Shown here piece by piece: positions 16,905 through 25,862 of a DNA stretch of 64,000 nt. The stretch is taken from contig NZ_JONL01000002.1 of the NCBI RefSeq assembly GCF_000711735.1, positions 124,001-188,000 of the forward strand, read 5' to 3'. The position numbers and the translations under genes were made by a program. Positions within the stretch are counted from its first letter, which is position 1. Every line of letters starts with the position of its first letter. Under the pieces are notes generated by a model that worked only from the letters and a program-made list of their open reading frames with translations, was not told where the DNA came from and did no database searches. This DNA comes from Maridesulfovibrio frigidus DSM 17176. Lineage in GTDB: Bacteria; Desulfobacterota; Desulfovibrionia; Desulfovibrionales; Desulfovibrionaceae.

Positions 16905-18158
16905 TCACTCCAACCGAGCAATAGCCTCCTCAGCCACGCTCTGACTTGATTTCGCATACCGCGAGACCATTGTTAAGTCCCTATGCCCTAACAAGTCCCT
17001 CAAGATCGTTATAGGCGCACCTGCATTACCTAGCCTCGTTGCGAAAGTATGCCGTAACGAATGGAAATCGAGTTTCATTCTACGGTCTGTGACTCCCTCA
17101 TTCAGCTTCAATTCCTTCACAACTCTAGGAAAAGTAGAGCTCACGCTTTTGAAGGGGATATTGCTTTGACCGGGCCAGACCAAATCAATCTGTTTTGGGT
17201 TCTGCTTTTCAAACTGAATCTCTAGAACACTCCGAAGCTTTTTATGGATTGGAATTAGTATCTTTCGATCCAAACCACCTTTACCTTCAAGACAATTAAT
17301 ATGACCACTTTTTAGATCTATATGCAGCCATTTCAAATGTGCCGCTTCTGCGAATCTAAGCCCTGCATAAAGGCTCGTCATTGCAAGGCCGTAAGTAACA
17401 AAGGATCTTTCTTCAAGGGAGAGCATTAACTTCTTTTCATCCCTGCCATTCTCACCTTCGCTAGAATCAAAAGTATCTAAAGTTCGTTGCTTAGAATTAT
17501 CACCGACCAAATTCCTAAGCTTAACGCCTACTATAGGACTAACGCCATACCACAAAAAGGGCTTATCATTAATTCCAATCGCCCCCTCAATGGCCCTGTT
17601 GTATACCTGCCGTACTATCACGATACAATGCTTAGTGGATGCAGGAGAAAGCTTTTTGAGCAATGTCGCTTTTATCTGCTCAAGAAGATAGCTGCTAACC
17701 TCATTGAAAAGAACTGTGTGAAGACTACCTTTCAAATGTGAATTGTAACGCTGCTCATCATCCTTCCAATGTGTTTTGTTGTTTTTAGCCCAGACCATAT
17801 AAGCCGCAAAAACTTCACCAAAAGTAAGCTCTTCATTACGCCTGGATTCCGCTTCCTGTAGTTTGATTTGGCTATCTAGCTCGTTCTTTAGTTTTAAAAG
17901 CTCAAGTTCTTGCTTATAGGTATAGGGCTTTTCGCCCTTTTTTAAATTTTCCAGATATTCATCGCGTTTTAGATATGCTTTCTCTTCAGACCATCCGGCT
18001 GATTCCCAGCCAAGAGTTGAAGCAAATCTCTGACCTGAACCTGAGTACCTGATATCAAAACAACGATCATATCGAACACCATACTTTCTGGATTCGTGCT
18101 TATACCATCGAACGCCTTTGAACTTCTGTGAAGCTTCCCATTTAGGAGTTGCCATCAT
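16905..18158 (-). CDS. int: Tyrosine recombinase (integrase) of the element
   Basis: 417 residues. The N-terminal arm-binding region (about 1-70) is followed by a charged helix, a SAM-like core-binding domain (about 130-215), and a catalytic domain. That domain has the first arginine in AGLRFAEAAHLKW, the H-x-x-R box in HSLRHTFATRLG, and the last His and Tyr in LLGHRDLTMVSRYAK. All catalytic residues are present. It should excise and insert the element at the tRNA-Arg att sites. The start lies 15 bp before a set of phased TTCTTACCA repeats, so integrase binding may also repress its own promoter. Confidence 0.93.
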   Translation of the reverse strand: MMATPKWEASQKFKGVRWYKHESRKYGVRYDRCFDIRYSGSGQRFASTLGWESAGWSEEKAYLKRDEYLENLKKGEKPYTYKQELELLKLKNELDSQIKLQEAESRRNEELTFGEVFAAYMVWAKNNKTHWKDDEQRYNSHLKGSLHTVLFNEVSSYLLEQIKATLLKKLSPASTKHCIVIVRQVYNRAIEGAIGINDKPFLWYGVSPIVGVKLRNLVGDNSKQRTLDTFDSSEGENGRDEKKLMLSLEERSFVTYGLAMTSLYAGLRFAEAAHLKWLHIDLKSGHINCLEGKGGLDRKILIPIHKKLRSVLEIQFEKQNPKQIDLVWPGQSNIPFKSVSSTFPRVVKELKLNEGVTDRRMKLDFHSLRHTFATRLGNAGAPITILRDLLGHRDLTMVSRYAKSSQSVAEEAIARLE

Positions 18159-18173
18159 TCCCTCCTCTAAACT

Positions 18174-18204
18174 TTCTTACCATCTTCTTACCACTTTCTT
18201 ACCA
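18174..18204. repeat. Right arm-type integrase sites (three TTCTTACCA, 11-bp period)
   Basis: TTCTTACCA at 18174-18182, 18185-18193 and 18196-18204. The last two copies form the same 20-bp block as the left-end pair at 3789-3808, in the same orientation. They lie between the integrase start and attR. Confidence 0.65.
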
Positions 18205-18230
18205 TTTCCAGCCTCATTAGCTATGAAAAC

Positions 18231-18260
18231 GTATGAAGACATGTGAAGACATGTGAAGAC
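18231..18260. repeat. Three 10-bp tandem repeats (ATGTGAAGAC) near attR
   Basis: GTATGAAGAC, ATGTGAAGAC, ATGTGAAGAC head to tail. Helical phasing next to the integrase gene suggests sites for an excisionase or a second class of integrase arm sites. Confidence 0.5.
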
Positions 18261-18337
18261 TTTCTACACAAGAACAAGGATAAAATCAAGCAATCAAAGG
18301 GATTAACAGTACCAAAGATAGGCATAAAAAATGAACC

Positions 18338-18442
18338 AGAGTGCCGGACTACGAATCCGTAAGTCAGAGGTTCGAATCCTCTCAGGCGCACCATTAGAAA
18401 AACAAGGACTTAGATGAAAATCTAAGTCCTTTTTCTTTTTTG
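18338..18442 (+). repeat. attR: second copy of the 105-bp direct repeat
   Basis: Identical to 3673-3777: the tRNA-Arg 3' part from the D-arm end onward, and the tRNA terminator (18404-18441). The 5' part of the tRNA is absent, so this copy is not a working tRNA. Confidence 0.93.
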
Positions 18443-18492
18443 GTCATCCAATCATATTTTATTCTAGTTTTACTCAAACACCCCACACCAAA

Positions 18493-18527
18493 AAAAAGGG
18501 CTTAGATATCAAATCTAAGCCCTTTTT
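18493..18527. terminator. Bidirectional terminator after the hybrid kinase gene
   Basis: A 15-bp stem, AAAAAGGGCTTAGAT paired with ATCTAAGCCCTTTTT around a 5-nt loop. The A and T runs allow function on both strands. It terminates the minus-strand sensor operon. Its core resembles the tRNA terminator (CTTAGAT/ATCTAAG). Confidence 0.88.
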
Positions 18528-18548
18528 CCATGTCGTGTCTTTTTTACT

Positions 18549-20777
18549 TCACTGAGATCTATGTTGCAAAAGAACCCTCAGCAAATCTTCAAATTCAAGT
18601 GGTTTAGAAATATAGCCGCTAAAACCTGCTTCAAGAAACTTTTCTTTATCTCCGCCCATCGCATAGGCTGTAAGGGCAATAACAGGAAGGTTTGCATAAG
18701 GCTTGCCGCTTGCTCGTATCAATTTAATTGCAGACATACCGTCCATGACGGGCATCTGTACATCCATAAGAACCATATCAAAAGAGTTGCTCTCGAGCAT
18801 TGCTATCGCTTCCTGCCCATCTTTAACACAAACAGGATGAATGCCCTGCTTGATGAGCAATCCTTCAATAAGCATCTGGTTAATCTGTTCATCCTCAGCA
18901 ACAAGAACGCGTACGGCAGACAGATCACCTTCAATATCAACTTCCGCAAGAACGCTTGCCTTTTCATCCTGACCAGGTACTGGCCCAAAGGTCAGACAAA
19001 AATATACCACAGTACCGCCACCTAGAGAACTTGCTATGGATATTTTACCACCCATCAATTCTACCAATCGCTTAACAATACTCAGCCCAAGTCCTGCCCC
19101 GCCGAAACGTCTGGTAAATGAAGCTTCAGTCTGTGTAAAAGGCTCAAAAATATTTTCAAGTTGACTATCTTCAATGCCGAGCCCTGTATCTGAAACTGAA
19201 AACAAAACGCGGTAACTATCCAAGTCCTTTGAAGGAAGCGGATAAGCCTCGACAACTATACTCCCTTCAGAGGTAAACTTAACCGCATTACCCACCAAAT
19301 TAAACAAGATCTGCTTAATGCGTACAGGGTCTCCGAGCTGCGCGTCAGGAATCTCAGGAGATACTTCCAGAATCAGATCAACTCCCTTCTCACGGGCAGC
19401 TAGGCCGAATATTTCCTCAAGAGAAGTATAGATATCAGAAAGGTGAAACCGCTCAAGAATGATCGGCATCCGATTTGCTTCAATGCGAGAAAGATCAAGA
19501 ATATCATTTAAAAGGTCTGTAAGGTTCTTACAAGAACGAATGGCTATCTCAGCGTAATCTTTCTGCTCGCTATTCAAGTCGCACATCTGCAGCAATTGCA
19601 ACATGCCCAATGCGCCATTAAGAGGAGTCCTAAGCTCATGACTCATGTTTGCCAAAAACTCACTCTTAGCCCGACTTGCCGTTTCGGCCTCTCCTAAGCG
19701 AAATTGAAGCTCCTCATTTAGCTCAACTATGTGCACTTCGCGCGTGCGAATATGCTGCGACATTCGATAAAAATTTTCTTCCACCTCTTCCATCTCACGA
19801 ATCCCTTCATGCGGAAGATCAAGCTGATAAGATCCATCACTCACCCGGCGAATATTAACGATGAGTTTCTGGAAATATGAAAATACCCTGCTCAAAAAAT
19901 GATACGCAAGCGCAATCCCAAGTAGCATGAAAACAATGGCAAATCCGCTGTAAGTGTATGCCAGACGGTAAACAGGATCCATAACAAGCTGCATATCCTG
20001 AGCTACAACCAGCGTCCAACCTGTAACAGAGATAGGCGTAACCGTAATAAGCTCTTCATGACCGTCAATTACGAACATTGCGAGGCGTTCAGATTTTTTA
20101 GACAAGGCCAGATATTCATCAGCATTGGAATCTCTTTCCCGGCGAAGAGCTTTTCCAGAATCAGAATTAGCGAGAATAGTTCCGGCCCCATCAAGTATAG
20201 CAACGGTCAGTCCTTTTTCAGGAGCAAGCGCGCCAACACTGATACGAAGCTTCACAAAATCGTAATTAGCTACAATCACGCCGCCGGAGAACGGCACAGA
20301 GATAGAGGCGGTAGGCTGGTTCATGTACGCAGATATGTACGCTTTAGACCACATAGCCACGCCATGTTTCTTTGCATCAAAGAACTGCGGAGTTCGTGAC
20401 ATATCAAGACCTATCGCATCTTCATCGTGCGGCGACATGGCCCACACAATACCATTGTCATTCAAAACTCTGATATCAAGAAAACTACCGTGACTTTTTA
20501 AAATTTGTCCCAAAACAAAAGGTAAATTAGTAGAATTAATCTTCCCATCGTCCAAAAGTTTAGCCAGAGCTGTAATTCTATTTTCTGAATCTTGAAGACT
20601 GGTTTTGATCGTATTAGAAAGCAAAGTTGAAACACGCTTACTATTTGCAACCATCTGTGTTCTTGCATTCTGATACGCAGTAAAAATAGTGAATAGCGAC
20701 ATGAGCAACAAAGGAACAGCTAAAGCAGGCCCAAGATTGCGGTAAAATATATATTTCAGACTTCTAGGTTTAACCAT
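18549..20777 (-). CDS. Hybrid sensor histidine kinase with Cache domain and receiver
   Basis: 742 residues. A membrane helix lies near 12-35 and a periplasmic double-Cache-like domain at about 45-270. A second helix (about 272-295) is followed by a HAMP region. The HisKA box SHELRTPLNG is near 376-386. The ATPase domain has its N-box and G-boxes (DTGLGIED, GGAGLGLSI). A C-terminal receiver has its phospho-Asp in MVLMDVQMPVMDG (about 666-672). No HPt domain. It starts 5 bp after the binding-protein gene and closes the three-gene operon with the TorT homologue. The ligand is unknown; the periplasmic proteins may present it. Confidence 0.93.
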   Translation of the reverse strand: MVKPRSLKYIFYRNLGPALAVPLLLMSLFTIFTAYQNARTQMVANSKRVSTLLSNTIKTSLQDSENRITALAKLLDDGKINSTNLPFVLGQILKSHGSFLDIRVLNDNGIVWAMSPHDEDAIGLDMSRTPQFFDAKKHGVAMWSKAYISAYMNQPTASISVPFSGGVIVANYDFVKLRISVGALAPEKGLTVAILDGAGTILANSDSGKALRRERDSNADEYLALSKKSERLAMFVIDGHEELITVTPISVTGWTLVVAQDMQLVMDPVYRLAYTYSGFAIVFMLLGIALAYHFLSRVFSYFQKLIVNIRRVSDGSYQLDLPHEGIREMEEVEENFYRMSQHIRTREVHIVELNEELQFRLGEAETASRAKSEFLANMSHELRTPLNGALGMLQLLQMCDLNSEQKDYAEIAIRSCKNLTDLLNDILDLSRIEANRMPIILERFHLSDIYTSLEEIFGLAAREKGVDLILEVSPEIPDAQLGDPVRIKQILFNLVGNAVKFTSEGSIVVEAYPLPSKDLDSYRVLFSVSDTGLGIEDSQLENIFEPFTQTEASFTRRFGGAGLGLSIVKRLVELMGGKISIASSLGGGTVVYFCLTFGPVPGQDEKASVLAEVDIEGDLSAVRVLVAEDEQINQMLIEGLLIKQGIHPVCVKDGQEAIAMLESNSFDMVLMDVQMPVMDGMSAIKLIRASGKPYANLPVIALTAYAMGGDKEKFLEAGFSGYISKPLEFEDLLRVLLQHRSQ

Positions 20778-20782
20778 TTACT

Positions 20783-21904
20783 CTAATCCGCCACAACAAA
20801 TTTTCCGTCCTGAACTTTAACAAGATAGTATCCATCAAGAACATCTCCAAACTTATCAAAACGCACCGGCTGGCTGAGACCTTGAAAACCTTCAATAGAC
20901 AGTATCGCCTTTTTTACCCCCTCAGGAGTTAATTCCTCGGACCTCTCAATCCCCATCAGCATGAGACTGGTCCCGTCCCACAACAGATCACTAACAAACG
21001 AAGGTGCTTGTTTATAACGTGAAAAATACTGTTTTCTATAAGCTACCATAGCAGCACTTGGCTGACCGTAAAACTGAGTAGAGGAAAGCACCATCCCCTC
21101 AACAGCTCTGCCGCCATGCGGGAGAAGATCATTACTCTGCGACCAACTTACACCGAAGAAAGGAATATCCGAATCAAGTTTACGAATTTGTTGGGCAAGA
21201 TTTGCAGCATCAATAGCGGAAAGACACATCAAAACGCCGCCGACATCAGCATCTACAATTTTTCTAGCCAAAGCCAACATCTCAGGGTGTTTCGTTTTTT
21301 CTATAGTCAAAGCAAGAGGAACAAGCACCCCATGTTTTTCAACGTCTCTTTTGAATAATTTATAAACCTGCTCAGTATATTTTCTATTGCTGAGATCATA
21401 AACAACAGCCATTGATTTTATACCTTCTCCGACAACAGTCTTAGCAAGCAATGATGCCTGACGACTTGAGGTCGAACAAACCCGCAAAAGATTATCATCC
21501 CTTCCTACCAGAAGGTCAGTACTCATAGTTCCTGTCAAAACGAGGACATCTTTACCCTCAATAGCCTCAAGAGTTACTTCTGCCATCTGGCTGAATACAG
21601 GCCCTATAATAAATTTCAACCCATCAGCGATCATCGAATCAAGCACTTGGCGGCAAATCTCAGGATCGCCCGTATTATCACGGATAACAAGTTCAATGAG
21701 CCGCCCCCTTATGCCTCCGGCCTCATTTACCTGATCAACATAAAGCTGTACGGCATTGCGCGCGCCAACCCCGATCTCTGACCGCCTTCCAGACAGCTCT
21801 CCCACAACCCCGATTTTAATCGGTTCTGGATCACCACAGGCAGCGAATCCCATCATAGCTATCAAAAAAAACATGACCATCAGCTTTTGCATATTCTTAA
21901 TCAT
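20783..21904 (-). CDS. Periplasmic ABC-type binding lipoprotein (branched-chain amino acid receptor family)
   Basis: 373 residues. A lipoprotein signal ends in GFAAC with the lipid-carrying Cys at position 23. The rest is a type I periplasmic binding fold: IKIGVVGELSGRR at the start, GARNAVQLYVDQVNEAGGIRG next, and a GPVFSQMAEVT loop. This matches LivJ/AmiC-like receptors. There are no permease or ATPase genes here. Instead it lies between a TorT-like gene and a hybrid kinase, so it more likely senses than transports. Confidence 0.88.
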   Translation of the reverse strand: MIKNMQKLMVMFFLIAMMGFAACGDPEPIKIGVVGELSGRRSEIGVGARNAVQLYVDQVNEAGGIRGRLIELVIRDNTGDPEICRQVLDSMIADGLKFIIGPVFSQMAEVTLEAIEGKDVLVLTGTMSTDLLVGRDDNLLRVCSTSSRQASLLAKTVVGEGIKSMAVVYDLSNRKYTEQVYKLFKRDVEKHGVLVPLALTIEKTKHPEMLALARKIVDADVGGVLMCLSAIDAANLAQQIRKLDSDIPFFGVSWSQSNDLLPHGGRAVEGMVLSSTQFYGQPSAAMVAYRKQYFSRYKQAPSFVSDLLWDGTSLMLMGIERSEELTPEGVKKAILSIEGFQGLSQPVRFDKFGDVLDGYYLVKVQDGKFVVAD

Positions 21905-21933
21905 ACTGTTCTCCGCTCAAAGTGATGAAATTA

Positions 21934-23076
21934 TCAATATTCTTCCGAAGAGAATATCGGATGAAATTTTGTAGGCGGGAGAGAATTTGAAGAATCCCAG
22001 TTTTTAATATTATTTTGATCAATCACAACAACAGACGGGGCCACATGTTTATAGTATTTACGCCCCTCAAGAATCCTTACCATAGTATCTACAGCAATTC
22101 GTGATAAGGCCACAGTGGAATCTGTCGGAGCCGCCAAAATACGGCCTTGCCTGATTCCCTCGTCCACAGCAGGAGTGTAATAATATGAGATAACATCTAC
22201 TTTATCAGAAAGGCCTTGTAATTTAAGCTGCCTAGCAGCCTCTTCTGCAGAAGGAGCCGTGCCGACAATAACATCCAGTTCATCCTTATAATCAGACAAA
22301 GCTTTTGCAATGAGAGGGCGCTGAGAATACCTACCGGTATCGCCATATTCAGTTGCTACGATATTAATAGCCTTCCCCTCAATTGAAGAGGTGAATCCAA
22401 GAACTCCAGACTCAACCCACCCAGCCCCTCTAGGCCCGGGAAACCAAGCCACATCAATAGGCTTGCCTTTCTTTGCTTGAAGCTTGTTTAAGTAGTTACC
22501 AGTCAGTATCCCCATGTTTTGAAAAGAAGAGGCAACCCGGGCGGAAATATGCGGAGACCTGATAGTATTTGCCAAGTCAACTACAGGGATACCCATCTTA
22601 GAAGCTTCAATAACAATATCGTTCAGCCCTGTCTCAGAAATAGCTCCAATGATTAAACCATCAGGCTTTAACGTAGCAATACACGATTTGATTTGATCCC
22701 GCTGAATGTAGAGATTTACGTACCCACCAGCTTCATACAAAGTAAGGTTAATTCCGATCCGTTTTGCTTCTTCCATCAGACCGTAATTTGCACTTAGCCA
22801 GTAAGAATCTTTAAGATGTGGAATAAAAGCAGCAATCCGCCATTTTTTAGAAGCGGATTCTAAAGGAACATAAATAGCCTCTTTGTGCTTCAAACTTTCA
22901 TTAAATGGCGGGGTCCATACATCAACTCCGATTGTCCATGAAGCTTTTTCTGCAAAGGCTTCAGTCTTGGCGAAACTGAAAAACAGGACCGCCATAACAA
23001 AAAACACCGCACCTAACTTAAGTTTACCCCGAACCCCAGGCAGGGCAAAGGAAAGTATAACTGACCCCTTACACAT
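21934..23076 (-). CDS. torT: TorT-like periplasmic sensor protein
   Basis: 380 residues with a signal peptide (hydrophobic about 16-36, ending AEAFAE-like). The mature part is a periplasmic binding fold of the TorT type. WTIGVDVWTPPF is followed by WRIAAFIPHLKDSYW, and LYEAGGYVNLYIQ resembles the E. coli TorT segment that helps bind trimethylamine oxide. TorT passes the TMAO signal to the kinase TorS. Here the partner kinase is Cache-containing and lacks HPt, so it is not a simple TorS copy. First gene of the operon. Confidence 0.8.
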   Translation of the reverse strand: MCKGSVILSFALPGVRGKLKLGAVFFVMAVLFFSFAKTEAFAEKASWTIGVDVWTPPFNESLKHKEAIYVPLESASKKWRIAAFIPHLKDSYWLSANYGLMEEAKRIGINLTLYEAGGYVNLYIQRDQIKSCIATLKPDGLIIGAISETGLNDIVIEASKMGIPVVDLANTIRSPHISARVASSFQNMGILTGNYLNKLQAKKGKPIDVAWFPGPRGAGWVESGVLGFTSSIEGKAINIVATEYGDTGRYSQRPLIAKALSDYKDELDVIVGTAPSAEEAARQLKLQGLSDKVDVISYYYTPAVDEGIRQGRILAAPTDSTVALSRIAVDTMVRILEGRKYYKHVAPSVVVIDQNNIKNWDSSNSLPPTKFHPIFSSEEY

Positions 23077-23418
23077 CTTTAAAATAACCTTCTTTTATAA
23101 ATGCAACCCATAAAAAATAGCCCCACAAAACCACACTCGAAAAGTAGACAATTATAATTTAGCAAAATGTATCTGTTCTGACAACAAAAAGCAAAAAAAG
23201 TATAAAACAGCACACACAAAGTATACTACCAGCAAACCAAATATAAACAGCTATAATATATTGGTAAAAAATATTTTAATCGAACTTATTAAATACCTTC
23301 TTGTTCCAACCTCTATCACTATGCTAGATTCATATGAACAAATGTATATTTACAGATAGGATCGAGACTGGCACACAATTATTTCTTAACTAATCAATAA
23401 CGCATTAAATGGTATCCA
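23077..23418. promoter_or_regulatory. Divergent control region of the two sensor loci
   Basis: 342 bp without a gene, very AT-rich, between torT (minus) and the second kinase (plus). At 23332-23341 the minus strand reads TTGTTCATAT, 9 of 10 bases of the E. coli tor box (CTGTTCATAT, from memory). Weaker TGTTC-containing matches lie near 23173 and 23301. No TorR gene is in the window. Confidence 0.4.
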
Positions 23419-25854
23419 ATGAATAGTATTGCCTCAACCCTCTCCCGCTATATGCTAGCCTTCTGCTTTGCATCAATTCTTCTTTTTGGAGGAATGATAC
23501 TATATTTTCTGGTTTCAAATTATCAGAAAGATTGTGCGGAAACCGAAAATGTTCTTATGGGAAACGCAGAAGAAAATCTGAAGAATGAGATGTTTAGAAT
23601 ACAAGACTACATCAATTTTAGCATAAATACAGCTAACACCGTTGCAGCAAATTCGGTCAAGGCAGAAGTAAACGAAGCCGAAGAAATCGCCACTCATCTG
23701 TTTAATACATATAAAGAAGCCATGAGCCAGACTGAGCTGAAACAACTCATTAAAGAAGCTCTCCGCAACCTGACTCGCAAAAACAAGATTGACTACACAT
23801 TCATTTTGGACATGGAAGGCACTCAAATTTTATCATCCAACCGTCCAGAACTGGAGCAGACAAACGTACTGTTATTCCAGGCGCCTGACGGCAGCCTTAC
23901 CAACAAAGCAATCATAGATCTTGCCGTGTCCCAAAAAGAGGGTTTCATAAACCGGAACTGGAGCACGTCCGGCGCGGCAAAAAACACTCACTCTCAACTT
24001 GAATATATTAAATATTTTGCGCCATTCAATTGGATTCTTGGAACTGGTCAAGATTACGCAGCGATCACTGAGGCGACTAAAAAAGATGTCTTAAAGCGTT
24101 TGAGCCTAATCCGCCTCAGCAGAGATGGTTACATTTTCGCAGGCTCTTATGACGGAACCGTTTTTTTAGGCCCGGCAAAAGGACAAAACCCTATAGAAAT
24201 GAAAGAAAGCAATGCCGCCCAAATCATGGTTGAACTTATTGACAAAGCGAAGGCTGGCGGAGGATTTCTCAGGTACACAATTCCATCAATTGATTCGAGC
24301 TTTAAACCTATTAGAAAGCTAAGTTACTGCCTACCGATTAACGATTGGGGCTGGTACTTCGGAGCGGGATCCAATATATCTTTGCTGGAAAAGACGCTTC
24401 AGGAAAAACATGAAAAGTTGTTTGAAATTCTTTTAGTCAAAATTTCAGCAACCTGTGCGCTATTTCTACTTCTTACATTTGCCGCCTTCTTTTTCACTGA
24501 GACATTCAAAAAGGTTTTGACTAACAATTTTGATTCTTTTGAAAGATTTTTTCGCAAGGGGACAGACTCTCCTATAAAAATCGACCGCTCACAAATAGCT
24601 TTTAAAGAATTCGATCAAATGGCTGTTCTCGCAAATACAATGATCGACAGCAGAGAATCAGCAAGAAAAGATTTATTAAAATCTGAAATAACCTATCGCG
24701 AGATATTTAACTCCACGAAAGAAGCTATTGGAGTTTTAGACATTGAAAAGCGCGTATTTATAGATGTTAATCAAGCTTTTCTGGATTTCTTTGGACTTGA
24801 CCGCATGAATGCTCTCGGAATGAGTCCTGAAAAAATAAGTTTCAACACGCCACCCTACGACAACAAATACGCTGGAGAACTCTTTCACAAGGCTCTTCTT
24901 GGTGAAGCTGTAGACTTTGAATGGATGGTAAAGGATGCTCAGGGCAAACCTTTCTGGACAGACAACCTTGCCAGAGTTGCAACCATCGGTGGGCAGCAAA
25001 GACTCCTAATAGTCATGCGCGACATTACAGAGCGCAAAAAAATGCAAGAAATCATGATTCAGACGGAAAAAATGATGTCAGTGGGAGGGCTTGCTGCCGG
25101 CATGGCGCATGAAATTAATAATCCGCTTGGAGTTATCCTGCAAGTCACCCAAAACATCATACGTAGAACTTCTCCCGAATTACCAGGAAATATACCTATA
25201 GCGGAAGAATGCGGTATAGATTTAATTAAATTACAAGACTACATGGAGAATCGAGGAATAAACTACTACCTAACTAATATCCAAGAAGCGGGAGCCCGCG
25301 CAGCCACTATTGTGAAGTCCATGCTGGATTTCAGTCGTAAAAGTAATTCAGCAAAATCATCAGGAAACATTGAAGCTACACTCGAGAATGCGTTAGCCCT
25401 TGCCTCAAATGATTATGATCTCAAAAAACAATATGATTTCAAAAAAATTAAAATTATACGCGAGTACGAAAACCCACCCCCATTCAGATTCACTGAAATG
25501 GAGATAGGTCAAGTCTTTTTGAATTTGATTAAAAATGCGGCACAGGCTTTATCGGAAAGTTCGAATAAGACAGAAATACCCACAATCATAATCAGAACGT
25601 CCGTTGATAACTCATCTGTTCATATCGAAATAGAGGATAATGGACCCGGAATATCTGCCAGATATTTAAAGAGAGTATTTGAGCCATTTTACTCAACGAA
25701 AGCCCCTGGAACAGGAACCGGGCTGGGTTTATCTGTATCCTACTTTATTATTACTCATAACCACAGCGGAACCATTAAAGTCGATTCCAATCTAGGGGAA
25801 GGCACAAGGTTCACCATAACCCTACCGTTTTTTTCTAATTCAATAACGCACTAG
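23419..25854 (+). CDS. Sensor histidine kinase with Cache and PAS domains
   Basis: 811 residues. A membrane helix (about 12-34) precedes a long periplasmic Cache-type region (about 40-330, two FxxxGYIFxxxxDG-like units). A second helix (about 337-360) leads into a linker and a PAS domain (about 418-545). The kinase has its phospho-His in AAGMAHEINNPLG (about 555-567). ATPase motifs are LNLIKNAAQAL, EDNGPGIS and GTGTGLGLSVS. There is no receiver, so the response regulator lies elsewhere. It is divergent from the TorT operon and may be co-controlled with it. Confidence 0.92.
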   Translation: MNSIASTLSRYMLAFCFASILLFGGMILYFLVSNYQKDCAETENVLMGNAEENLKNEMFRIQDYINFSINTANTVAANSVKAEVNEAEEIATHLFNTYKEAMSQTELKQLIKEALRNLTRKNKIDYTFILDMEGTQILSSNRPELEQTNVLLFQAPDGSLTNKAIIDLAVSQKEGFINRNWSTSGAAKNTHSQLEYIKYFAPFNWILGTGQDYAAITEATKKDVLKRLSLIRLSRDGYIFAGSYDGTVFLGPAKGQNPIEMKESNAAQIMVELIDKAKAGGGFLRYTIPSIDSSFKPIRKLSYCLPINDWGWYFGAGSNISLLEKTLQEKHEKLFEILLVKISATCALFLLLTFAAFFFTETFKKVLTNNFDSFERFFRKGTDSPIKIDRSQIAFKEFDQMAVLANTMIDSRESARKDLLKSEITYREIFNSTKEAIGVLDIEKRVFIDVNQAFLDFFGLDRMNALGMSPEKISFNTPPYDNKYAGELFHKALLGEAVDFEWMVKDAQGKPFWTDNLARVATIGGQQRLLIVMRDITERKKMQEIMIQTEKMMSVGGLAAGMAHEINNPLGVILQVTQNIIRRTSPELPGNIPIAEECGIDLIKLQDYMENRGINYYLTNIQEAGARAATIVKSMLDFSRKSNSAKSSGNIEATLENALALASNDYDLKKQYDFKKIKIIREYENPPPFRFTEMEIGQVFLNLIKNAAQALSESSNKTEIPTIIIRTSVDNSSVHIEIEDNGPGISARYLKRVFEPFYSTKAPGTGTGLGLSVSYFIITHNHSGTIKVDSNLGEGTRFTITLPFFSNSITH

Positions 25855-25862
25855 AAATAAAT

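Larger units (their letters stand above)
3673..18442. mobile_element. Integrated mobilizable element in tRNA-Arg, about 14.7 kb
   Basis: Boundaries are the 105-bp direct repeats at 3673-3777 and 18338-18442. Inside, a tyrosine integrase lies next to the right end, and phased TTCTTACCA repeats lie just inside both ends. Also inside are a helicase-like gene with an iteron-like cluster, a TraK-like gene, an RP4-like oriT and a decayed traJ-like frame. The cargo is toxin-antitoxin and probable defence genes. No relaxase, coupling protein or type IV secretion genes are visible, so it could at best be mobilised in trans. Broken genes (TPR-like, traJ, DUF1016) show partial decay. The element class (IME) is inference; the boundaries are seen directly. 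Confidence 0.88.

Noticed and set aside
18338..18414. Second tRNA-Arg gene at the right end of the element
   Set aside because: The 5' acceptor strand and D-arm are missing; it is only the att repeat.
18549..20777. Hybrid kinase called as TorS
   Set aside because: It has a Cache-type sensor and lacks the HPt domain of TorS, so only the TorT neighbour supports that name.
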